From contig CAADWC010000247.1 in NCBI GenBank assembly GCA_900752625.1, positions 1 to 7,830 of the forward strand: a stretch of 7,830 nt of DNA, read 5' to 3'. The position numbers were made by a program, and so were the translations under genes. The stretch is from Oscillospiraceae bacterium. Its GTDB lineage: Bacteria; Bacillota; Clostridia; Oscillospirales; Ruminococcaceae. The notes under the pieces are model-generated. The model searched no databases. It worked only from the letters and a program-made list of their open reading frames with translations, and was not told the origin of the DNA. Below, in pieces: positions 1 to 6,259 of the stretch. How positions within the stretch are numbered: the stretch's first letter is position 1; each line of letters begins with the position of its first letter.

Positions 1-1430
1 ACAACAGCGGCGGAGCCGCCGCACTGCCTACCGACCAAAGACTTGAAAAGGTGCGTGCCGGAGGAAGCGACAACAAGCTTATGGAGCTTTATTTCAACTT
101 CGGACGATACCTCATGATAGCCGGAAGCCGGGAGGGTACCCTGCCTATGAATCTCCAGGGGATCTGGAATCAGGATATGTGGCCGGCATGGGGCTGTAAA
201 TTCACCGTAAATATAAATACTGAAATGAATTACTGGCCGGCGGGGATCTGCAATCTGGGCGAGCTTCACACTCCGCTGTTCGATCATATAGAAAAAATGC
301 GCCCAAACGGCAGAGTTACCGCAAGGGAAATGTATAACTGCCGCGGCTTTGTATGCCACCACAACACCGACATCTGGGGCGACACCGCTCCGCAGGATCT
401 GTGGATGCCGGGAACCCAGTGGCCTATGGGAGCGGCTTGGCTGTGCCTGCATATATGGGAGCATTACAGGTTCACTCTGGACAAGGATTTTCTTGAGGAA
501 AAATACGAAACGCTGCGGGAAGCGGCGGAATTTTTCACCGATTTTCTCATCCCGGACAAAAAGGGACGGCTCGTGACCTGTCCGTCCGTTTCTCCGGAAA
601 ACTCATATCTTACCGAAAGCGGCTCTCAGGGAGCGCTGTGCATCGGTCCGTCAATGGACAGTCAGATACTCTACGAGCTTTTCACCGCCGTTATAGACTC
701 TTCCAAAATTCTCGGAAGGGACAAAGCGTTTGCCGAAAAACTTTCAGCAATGAGAGACAGACTTCCCAAGCCGGAGATAGGAAAATACGGACAGATCAAG
801 GAATGGGCGGAGGATTACGACGAGGTGGAGCCCGGACACAGACATATATCCCAGCTTTTTGCTCTTTATCCTGCGGATATTATATCTGTGAGAAAGACTC
901 CGGAGCTTGCGGCAGCGGCAAAAGCTACTCTTGAAAGGCGGCTTTCACACGGTGGAGGTCATACCGGCTGGTCCAGAGCCTGGATAATAAATCACTGGGC
1001 AAGACTTTTCGACGGAGAAAAGCTTTATGAAAATATAACCGCCCTGCTTTCACATTCCACCAATCCCAATATGTTCGATATGCATCCGCCCTTCCAGATA
1101 GACGGCAACTTCGGCGGAACGGCAGGAATATGCGAAGCGCTTTTACAGTCTGAAAACAGTGAGATCATTCTTCTTCCCGCACTGCCCAAGGCGTGGAAAA
1201 ACGGCTCTTTCAGCGGACTTATGGCAAGAGGCGGATTCGAGGTATCCTGCAGCTGGGAAAACGGCGAAATGCTCTGCGCTCGGATACGTTCTCTCAAAGG
1301 CGGAAAATGCTCGGTGGTAACAGACAAAAAATACAAGATATACAGAGGAGAAAACCAGGTATCCGCCGTATATTCAGACGGCGCATACACCTTTGAGACA
1401 GACGGCGGCGCATTATACTGTGTAAGATGA
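1..1430 (+). CDS. GH95 alpha-L-fucosidase-type glycoside hydrolase, C-terminal part (5' end outside window)
   Basis: The reading frame is open from base 3 to the TGA at 1428-1430, and codons upstream of the GTG at 51 already match the family, so this is a partial gene and that GTG is not the start. About 475 residues are visible of the roughly 750-800 usual in GH95; the N-terminal beta domain is missing. Numbering from the GTG at 51, the (alpha/alpha)6 catalytic domain shows NLQGIWN (34-40), NINTEMNYWP with N54 and N56, HHNTDIWGD (103-111), SPENSY with E183, EPGHRHIS, and DGNFGG with D351. In the Bifidobacterium AfcA enzyme the corresponding Asn pair, Glu and Asp are the catalytic set of an inverting alpha-1,2-L-fucosidase. 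Residues after about 380 form the usual small C-terminal beta domain; there is no dockerin or anchor. GH95 also includes alpha-L-galactosidases, so the exact sugar is open. A mannanase gene follows after 64 bases, probably in one operon, which suggests plant hemicellulose as substrate. Cell location cannot be judged without the N-terminus. Confidence 0.93.
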   Translation, partial: NSGGAAALPTDQRLEKVRAGGSDNKLMELYFNFGRYLMIAGSREGTLPMNLQGIWNQDMWPAWGCKFTVNINTEMNYWPAGICNLGELHTPLFDHIEKMRPNGRVTAREMYNCRGFVCHHNTDIWGDTAPQDLWMPGTQWPMGAAWLCLHIWEHYRFTLDKDFLEEKYETLREAAEFFTDFLIPDKKGRLVTCPSVSPENSYLTESGSQGALCIGPSMDSQILYELFTAVIDSSKILGRDKAFAEKLSAMRDRLPKPEIGKYGQIKEWAEDYDEVEPGHRHISQLFALYPADIISVRKTPELAAAAKATLERRLSHGGGHTGWSRAWIINHWARLFDGEKLYENITALLSHSTNPNMFDMHPPFQIDGNFGGTAGICEALLQSENSEIILLPALPKAWKNGSFSGLMARGGFEVSCSWENGEMLCARIRSLKGGKCSVVTDKKYKIYRGENQVSAVYSDGAYTFETDGGALYCVR

Positions 1431-1494
1431 CCGCGTTGCATACATGAAAAACGGAGAATAGTGAAACGGCTTAAAGAAAGGATGTTAATTTGCA

Positions 1495-3246
1495 ATGAAA
1501 GCTCAGCGAATCATTTCATTGACTCTGGCGGCTGGAATCGCCCTGCTCGGAACGGGCTGCGGACAGAAAATACAGGACAACGAAACGCTTAAATCTGCGG
1601 TATCGCTCCAGGAACCGTCGGAATCCGTTACGGACGATCCGGACATTACCTCCGACGAGACTGTAACGGTATCGGAAAAGACGATAACCCCCAACGAAAT
1701 ACCGTATGTAAAATACAGCAAAACCTATCAGGCTGAAGGCGGAACGCTTACCGGTCAAGCAAAGGTCGGTTCGGCAAGAGAAGGCTTCAAGGGCGATGGT
1801 TACGTTACGGGGCTTTACACCGAGGAGGACAGCTGGGAGCTTACTTTTGAGCTGACCGACTCCCAGTATTATAACATAACGCTTGCGGTTGCTACAGGCA
1901 ATTCCGTAAAGAACACCGTTACCGTAAACGGCGCTTCAATAGGTGAATTTCTTACCGCAGGCTCCGGAAAATTTGAAACGGTCACCTTTGACAATATCTA
2001 CATCGAAAAGGGTTACGCCAAGATATCTGTCCCCTCTGTCTCCGACAGAATAGATATAGATTATGTAAAGGTAACGGCAAGCGATGAGATAAGCAAGCTG
2101 GATCTCAGTCTGAAAAATGCGTCGCTTGTAAATGAAAACGCCGATTACAAGACCAGGGCAGTATATAAATACCTGTGCGACAACTTCGGAAGAAAGGTCA
2201 TTCTCGGACAGCATGACTCCGTAGGCTCCGTTACCGAAACAAGCACGATATACGAAATAACAGGCAGATATCCCGCTATACGATTCGGCGATCTTATGCC
2301 CTTTACGCAGGAAAGCACGGTTCTGGGTGAAAATGAAATAGAGATTGCGAAAAGCTGGGCGGAAAGCGGCGGCATCGTCAGCTATATGTGGCACTGGACC
2401 GATCCTATGGGAAGCGGCGAATATTATTCTGACAAGACCGATTTTGATATTACCAAGGCCGTCACCAAAGAGGACGTTGCTCTTAAATCCCTTGACGAGA
2501 TAACCGAGCTTCACGACGACGGAAAGATCTCCGACGAGTGTCTGGCAATAATCGAGGATATAGACAAGATCTCCGAAAAGCTCGGCGAACTTCAGGACGC
2601 AGGGATTCCCGTTCTGTGGCGTCCTCTGCACGAAGCTTCAAACGGATATTTCTGGTGGGGTAAGGACGTCGACGCTTATCAATGGCTGTGGAAGCTGCTT
2701 TACGAACGGCAGACAAACTACCATAAGCTTAACAATCTCATCTGGGTATGGTCGGCACAGAATGCATCATGGTATGTAGGCGACGACTACTGCGACGTTC
2801 TTTCGGTGGATATTTACGATCAGGGCAATTACTCCGGTCAGATCAACCGCCTGCTTTCCCTCCACAAGCTTTCGGACAAAAAGCCGGCAGCGATCAGCGA
2901 ATGCGGAAACTTCCCTAAGATTCAAAACATTGCCGATGAAAAGGCGGAATGGTCTTATATCGGACAGTGGGGCGGAAATTTCCTGCTCAACGAGGACGGC
3001 AGCGTCAACGAAGAATACAACACCACGGAAAATCTGATTGAGATGTACAACAACAATCTTACCGTTACAAGAGATAAGCTACCCGATTTCCAGAGTATGG
3101 CCGACAAGCTTAAGCAGGACGAGGAAAACGCCGAAATAGAAAACCAGAACACCTCCTCGTCAGATAAAGACAGCAAGGACAGCACAAGCTCGGATGAATC
3201 AAAGCAGGAATCATCAAAAAAAGATTCCTCTTCGGAAGAAGATTAA
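1495..3246 (+). CDS. Secreted lipoprotein with CBM35-like module and GH26 beta-mannanase domain
   Basis: A 583-residue protein. Residues 1-22 are a lipoprotein signal peptide (K2, R5, a hydrophobic run, then GTG before Cys22; Gly rather than Leu at -3 is a loose lipobox). A Ser/Thr/Asp/Glu linker follows to about 75. Residues 78-193 resemble a CBM35 beta-sandwich, starting YQAEGG (E81) and ending DYVKVTAS. Residues about 205-540 are a GH26 (beta/alpha)8 domain. The acid/base is E380 in WRPLHEAS and the nucleophile is E469 in AISECGNFP, with MWHW before them and VDIYD between them. The predicted reaction is endo-hydrolysis of beta-1,4-mannan at the cell surface; other GH26 activities (xylanase, lichenase) are less likely but not excluded. 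Residues 542-583 are a low-complexity Ser/Asp/Glu/Lys tail that ends the protein. An AAAGGA at 1477-1482 lies 12 bases before the ATG, and an in-frame TAA at 1486 rules out a longer start. No promoter is evident in the 64-base gap, so co-transcription with the GH95 gene is likely. Confidence 0.93.
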   Translation: MKAQRIISLTLAAGIALLGTGCGQKIQDNETLKSAVSLQEPSESVTDDPDITSDETVTVSEKTITPNEIPYVKYSKTYQAEGGTLTGQAKVGSAREGFKGDGYVTGLYTEEDSWELTFELTDSQYYNITLAVATGNSVKNTVTVNGASIGEFLTAGSGKFETVTFDNIYIEKGYAKISVPSVSDRIDIDYVKVTASDEISKLDLSLKNASLVNENADYKTRAVYKYLCDNFGRKVILGQHDSVGSVTETSTIYEITGRYPAIRFGDLMPFTQESTVLGENEIEIAKSWAESGGIVSYMWHWTDPMGSGEYYSDKTDFDITKAVTKEDVALKSLDEITELHDDGKISDECLAIIEDIDKISEKLGELQDAGIPVLWRPLHEASNGYFWWGKDVDAYQWLWKLLYERQTNYHKLNNLIWVWSAQNASWYVGDDYCDVLSVDIYDQGNYSGQINRLLSLHKLSDKKPAAISECGNFPKIQNIADEKAEWSYIGQWGGNFLLNEDGSVNEEYNTTENLIEMYNNNLTVTRDKLPDFQSMADKLKQDEENAEIENQNTSSSDKDSKDSTSSDESKQESSKKDSSSEED

Positions 3247-3270
3247 CTGTAATTTAAGAAACCTTAAAAA

Positions 3271-3300
3271 GGGGACTGCTGCACAAAAGCAGCAGTCCCC
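3271..3300. terminator. Strong hairpin terminator in the convergent gap, probably bidirectional
   Basis: Twelve perfect base pairs (GGGGACTGCTGC at 3271-3282 with GCAGCAGTCCCC at 3289-3300) close a six-base loop. On the minus strand the stem is followed by TTTTT (bases 3270-3266), a classical intrinsic terminator for the lysozyme transcript about 170 bases past its stop. On the plus strand it starts 24 bases after the mannanase stop, but the trailing sequence TCCCTTG is poor in T, so termination in that direction rests on the stem alone. Confidence 0.88.
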
Positions 3301-3331
3301 TCCCTTGATTATTCGGCAAACTGATGTCTTG

Positions 3332-3349
3332 ATTTTTTAAGTAAAAAAT
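3332..3349. repeat. AT-only perfect palindrome (8-2-8)
   Basis: ATTTTTTA, a two-base AG centre, then TAAAAAAT, in the convergent gap. It has a run of six T on either strand. Its stem is only A-T pairs, so it is a weak hairpin; it could act as an auxiliary terminator or simply be AT-rich intergenic sequence. Confidence 0.5.
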
Positions 3350-3383
3350 TCTCTGTATTCCGATAACAATATGACAATAATCA

Positions 3384-3439
3384 GCGGACGGTCACAGACG
3401 TCCCTACAAACTACGTAGAGGCGATCTGCGGCCGCCCGC
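3384..3439. repeat. Pair of inverted GC-rich palindromic intergenic units
   Basis: Two related units face each other. Unit A (plus, 3384-3410) begins GCGGACGGTCACAGA and ends CCCTACAAA. Unit B (minus, 3439-3411) begins GCGGGCGGCCGCAGA and ends CTCTACGTAG. Aligned, they share GCGGRCGGYCRCAGA, CGYC and CTAC. Each is itself an imperfect hairpin: GGACGGTC pairs with GAC-GTCC in A with one bulge, and GGCG with CGCC in B. The centre CTACGTAG (3411-3418) is self-complementary. This has the look of a dispersed REP/MITE-like intergenic element in a gap between convergent genes; no coding sequence fits. Family membership is inferred from the architecture only. Confidence 0.6.
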
Positions 3440-3468
3440 TGCTGCATTTACTTTGTTATACCCGGCAT

Positions 3469-6021
3469 TTACTGCGGTATGATAAGCTTTCCGGATTTAA
3501 GCAGATCAAGCATCTGGGTATTCTGCGCAGCCGTTCCCGTGTAGTTTCCCACACCATTGGCTTCGGCTATTCTTTCCTGAAGCGAATAGCTGCTGGTCAC
3601 TCCGATGTCTGCCAGACCGTAATACAGCGAACCTCCAGTATAGGAAGTTTTCTTGTAATACTTAACGCCGGAGGTTGCAACGGAAATGTTTCCGGACTTT
3701 GCCGAAATATAGTTCTTTATGCTGGTAGTTCTCGCAGCTCCTACTTTAAAACGGTATCTTGATCCCTTGGAAAGCCCAGTGATCTTGCAGGAGGTTGCGC
3801 CGTAAACATCCAGCTTCTTTACATACTCTCCGGTGTCGTTGCTGTACATATATATTCTGTAGAAATCCGTTCCGCTTACCGCGTTCCATTTAAGTGTTAC
3901 GCTGGTTTCCGTTTTGGACGAAGCCTTCAGTCCCGTAGGAGTATCAGGTCTGGTGTTTATAGTATAAACCGAGCTGGCTATTCCCGCCTCTTTTCCGTAA
4001 ACCGACTTGATTTTTATTTTATAGGAAGTATTGCCTTCAAGATTGGAGAATCTGTATTCAGTGTCCGTTACCTCCGCAACACGTGTATATTTCTTATTCG
4101 CCGTATCGTAAATGTAAGCATAATAACTTGTAGCTCCGGGAACAGCGTTCCATCTGACTCTTACTCCGTTATCAACATAGCTTACTACTCTTATTCCCGT
4201 CGGCGCCTGATAAACCGGCTTAAGCAGCTTGCCTGTTTTAAGCAGATTAAGCATCTGAGTGTTCTGTGCCGCCGTTCCGGTATAATTTCCTATTCCGTTG
4301 ATAATCGCTACTCCCTCACGGAAGCTGTAATCTGCCGTTATTCCTATATCGGCAAAGCCCTGTATCAGCGAAGATCCGGTATACGGCGTTTTTGCATAAT
4401 ACTGCGCGCCCGATGTGGCAACCGAAATATTCGACGACCTCTCCGAAAGGTAATTCTTAAGATCCGTAGTTCTTACGGCAGCGATTTTAAAACGATATCT
4501 CGCCCCTTCGGTAAGTCCTGTGATCTTACAGGTTGTCGCATCGTAAACGTCCAGCTTTTTTGTATAGGCAGCTGTGTCATTGTTATACATATAAATTCGG
4601 TAAAAGCTCGTTCCGCTTACGGCGTTCCATTTCAGAGTTATACTCGTTTCCGTTTTGGAGGAAGCCTTGAGTCCCGTAGGAATGCTTGGCTTAGTGCTTA
4701 TAGTGTATGAGGAACTTTCACTTCCAAGCTTACCGCTGAACGAGGCCCGTACTTTCACTTTATAAAAAGTATTAGCCGACAGTCCGGAGATCCTGTATTC
4801 GTTAGTTGAAGCGGTATACTGCTTTTTCAAAGCTCCGCTGGAATAATCGTAAATGTAAACATAATAGCCAGTAGCGCCGGAAACCTTGTCCCAGCCGATC
4901 CTTACGGCGTCCGAAACGGATCCCTTGACTTGTATGTTCTTGGGCGCGTCCGCCGGCTCGGTAACGGTATCGCTGCTTCCGTCGTCGTAAAGCACGTTCA
5001 TATCAACATAGGTGCTTCCGATTCCGTTTACGCTTCCCGTTCCGGTATACTGCCACATATTAAACTCGCCGGAATAATCTGTGTTGGTGGTATAATGGGC
5101 AAGCCAGATAGGATAGGTTTTTCCAAGCGACTCGCCGTCTATCTGATATGTAAGCCATGACATATTAGCGTAAATTCCGGCCTCGTATCCCGCTTTTTTT
5201 ATCGTATCGGCAAACGCCGTACAAAGCGCGGTCTTCTGGGCTTTTGAAAGATTTGCGGCGTCAAGTCGTCCTGTGTCGTAATCAACGCCCTCGATATCGT
5301 AGTAAACAGGCAGCTCAAGGTCATAACTGCTGATATACTTCAGAACGAATTCCGCTTCCTCCTTGGCCTCGGCCGTATTTATTGCCTGAGTATAGAAATA
5401 AACTCCAACGTCAAGTCCCGCCGCCTTGGCTCCCTTTATATATGTGGAGAAATTATCGTCCAGTACGAGCCTGCCGTTTCCGTAGCCTCTGTATCCGACG
5501 CGGATGATCGCATATTCGATTCCCGCCGCCTTTACCTTATTCCAGTCTATCGCTTGCTGATAATACGAAACGTCTATTCCGTAAACCTTTTCATGCTTGC
5601 TGAATCTCTGCTGATGCACCAGATTGGCCGAGCCCCATACCGCTCTGGTCTTAGCCTGATTATTTACAAATTTATGATACGAAGGATCGTTTTCCGAGCA
5701 TGGTACCGTATCGCCTTCAAAAACGTAATCCGCAAGCTGATCGTCCGTATCGTTTACTGAACCTTCCTCAAATACTGCTTCTTCGTCTTCGCCGCTTTCC
5801 GAAATGTCAGAGGACGAATCCCCGCTGTCTCCGCTGTCATTGCTTTCTTCGCTGTCATCCTCAGACGACAGGCTGTCCTCCGGTTCGGAGCCGTCTGTAT
5901 AAAAGTTTACATCAATCTGACTTAGCGAGCTGTCCGTTTCCTCGGCAGACGCTGAAAACACAGGCTGAGCTAGCATTGCCGCCGCCAGCGCAAGCGATAT
6001 TGCCTTTTTTGAATAACTCAT
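3469..6021 (-). CDS. Secreted GH25 lysozyme (N-acetylmuramidase) with four Fn3 domains and two C-terminal-type repeats
   Basis: An 850-residue protein predicted to cut peptidoglycan between MurNAc and GlcNAc. Residues 1-26 are a Sec signal peptide with ASA before the likely cleavage site. Residues 43-94 are a very acidic Ser/Asp/Glu spacer. The GH25 domain spans about 146-347: YGIDVSYYQ with D150, YYDIEG with D242 and E244 (the DxE pair), MWQYTG, and YVDMNVL with D340, so the known active-site acids are present. Then come Fn3-1 (357-444), Fn3-2 (445-537), a 63-residue repeat R1 (540-602), Fn3-3 (606-691), Fn3-4 (692-784) and R2 (787-849). R contains YTGTAAQNTQML and LLKxGKL; I recall such repeats at the ends of clostridial and phage wall hydrolases, where a wall-binding role is plausible. 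There is no LPXTG, transmembrane anchor or dockerin. The ATG at 6021 is preceded by AAAGGA (6040-6035) at 13 bases. It has its own promoter and a structured leader. It may serve in wall turnover or attack on competitors; it is not next to phage genes. Confidence 0.93.
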   Translation of the reverse strand: MSYSKKAISLALAAAMLAQPVFSASAEETDSSLSQIDVNFYTDGSEPEDSLSSEDDSEESNDSGDSGDSSSDISESGEDEEAVFEEGSVNDTDDQLADYVFEGDTVPCSENDPSYHKFVNNQAKTRAVWGSANLVHQQRFSKHEKVYGIDVSYYQQAIDWNKVKAAGIEYAIIRVGYRGYGNGRLVLDDNFSTYIKGAKAAGLDVGVYFYTQAINTAEAKEEAEFVLKYISSYDLELPVYYDIEGVDYDTGRLDAANLSKAQKTALCTAFADTIKKAGYEAGIYANMSWLTYQIDGESLGKTYPIWLAHYTTNTDYSGEFNMWQYTGTGSVNGIGSTYVDMNVLYDDGSSDTVTEPADAPKNIQVKGSVSDAVRIGWDKVSGATGYYVYIYDYSSGALKKQYTASTNEYRISGLSANTFYKVKVRASFSGKLGSESSSYTISTKPSIPTGLKASSKTETSITLKWNAVSGTSFYRIYMYNNDTAAYTKKLDVYDATTCKITGLTEGARYRFKIAAVRTTDLKNYLSERSSNISVATSGAQYYAKTPYTGSSLIQGFADIGITADYSFREGVAIINGIGNYTGTAAQNTQMLNLLKTGKLLKPVYQAPTGIRVVSYVDNGVRVRWNAVPGATSYYAYIYDTANKKYTRVAEVTDTEYRFSNLEGNTSYKIKIKSVYGKEAGIASSVYTINTRPDTPTGLKASSKTETSVTLKWNAVSGTDFYRIYMYSNDTGEYVKKLDVYGATSCKITGLSKGSRYRFKVGAARTTSIKNYISAKSGNISVATSGVKYYKKTSYTGGSLYYGLADIGVTSSYSLQERIAEANGVGNYTGTAAQNTQMLDLLKSGKLIIPQ
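3475..4206 (-). repeat. Internal duplication, copy 2 (Fn3-3, Fn3-4, R2)
   Basis: Codes for lysozyme residues 606-849. The DNA of the two copies differs at many third codon positions even where the protein is identical, for example in the PTGLKASSKTET stretch, so the duplication is not recent. Each copy keeps a single Cys at the same place (C498 and C745). Fn3-1 and Fn3-3 are clearly more diverged than Fn3-2 and Fn3-4. Confidence 0.85.
4216..4953 (-). repeat. Internal duplication, copy 1 (Fn3-1, Fn3-2, R1)
   Basis: Codes for lysozyme residues 357-602. It matches residues 606-849 in the same order. By hand alignment Fn3-2 and Fn3-4 agree at about three quarters of positions, and R1 and R2 at about two thirds. 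R1 lies inside the protein, whereas R2 ends it, which fits duplication of an original Fn3-Fn3-R C-terminus. Confidence 0.85.
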
Positions 6022-6190
6022 AAATTCTACCCGTTCCTTTCATTCCCGCCGCCGGCGGGTCATCCGTTAAATATTCGTACCGGAGCGCGTCCGGGTTTAT
6101 GTGAACACGCTCCAATGTCTTTTCTCTTTCTCTGAATATTTATTATCTTCAAAATCATTCTCCGCCCTGTCGAAAAACGAAGACTTACAC
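6022..6190 (-). promoter_or_regulatory. Long structured 5' leader of the lysozyme gene
   Basis: The predicted start near 6190 leaves about 165 untranslated bases. On the minus strand, TAAATATTC (6142-6134) pairs perfectly with GAATATTTA (6076-6068). Inside it, GGAGCGTG (6113-6106) pairs with CGCGCTCC (6089-6082), with one G-U. A third stem, CCCGCC with GGCGGG (6059-6045), sits five bases before the AAAGGA. ACCCG (6060-6056), which overlaps the third stem, can instead pair with CGGGT (6033-6029), just after the ribosome binding site, and would then enclose it. No stem is followed by a U-run, so any control would be translational or through stability. I do not recognise a known riboswitch class; it could also be unregulated. 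Confidence 0.45.
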
Positions 6191-6196
6191 AAAAAT

Positions 6197-6225
6197 ATTA
6201 TACAGAAAAATCTTAATCATGTCAA
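6197..6225 (-). promoter_or_regulatory. Sigma-A-type promoter of the lysozyme gene
   Basis: On the minus strand a perfect -35 TTGACA (6225-6220), a 17-base spacer and a perfect -10 TATAAT (6202-6197). Transcription would start near 6190. It lies in the gap after the MATE stop codon, where no terminator hairpin is visible, so some read-through from the MATE gene is also possible. Confidence 0.9.
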
Positions 6226-6259
6226 CAGTTTTCGTTTATTTACAATAAAATCAGCAATT

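Noticed and set aside
1435..1463. Possible promoter between the GH95 and GH26 genes (TTGCAT, 17 bases, TAGTGA)
   Set aside because: Both hexamers are poor matches; background level in this composition.
1025..1495. 156-codon minus-strand frame opposite the end of the GH95 gene
   Set aside because: It lies opposite strongly conserved GH95 coding sequence and shows no recognisable domain; a shadow frame.
1936..2631. 231-codon minus-strand frame opposite the CBM35/GH26 gene
   Set aside because: Long, but fully antisense to sequence with clear GH26 motifs, with no domain pattern of its own.
3469..6021. Lysozyme as a prophage endolysin
   Set aside because: It has a Sec signal peptide and acidic spacer, its own sigma-A promoter, and no holin, tail or other phage gene beside it.
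5912..6115. Small minus-strand reading frame overlapping the lysozyme start, as a possible leader peptide
   Set aside because: It starts at TTG within the predicted inner stem, has no convincing ribosome binding site, and its second half is only an out-of-frame reading of the lysozyme signal peptide region.
6022..6190. c-di-GMP or ydaO-type c-di-AMP riboswitch in the lysozyme leader
   Set aside because: The conserved core sequences of these classes that I can recall are not present; only generic stems are seen.
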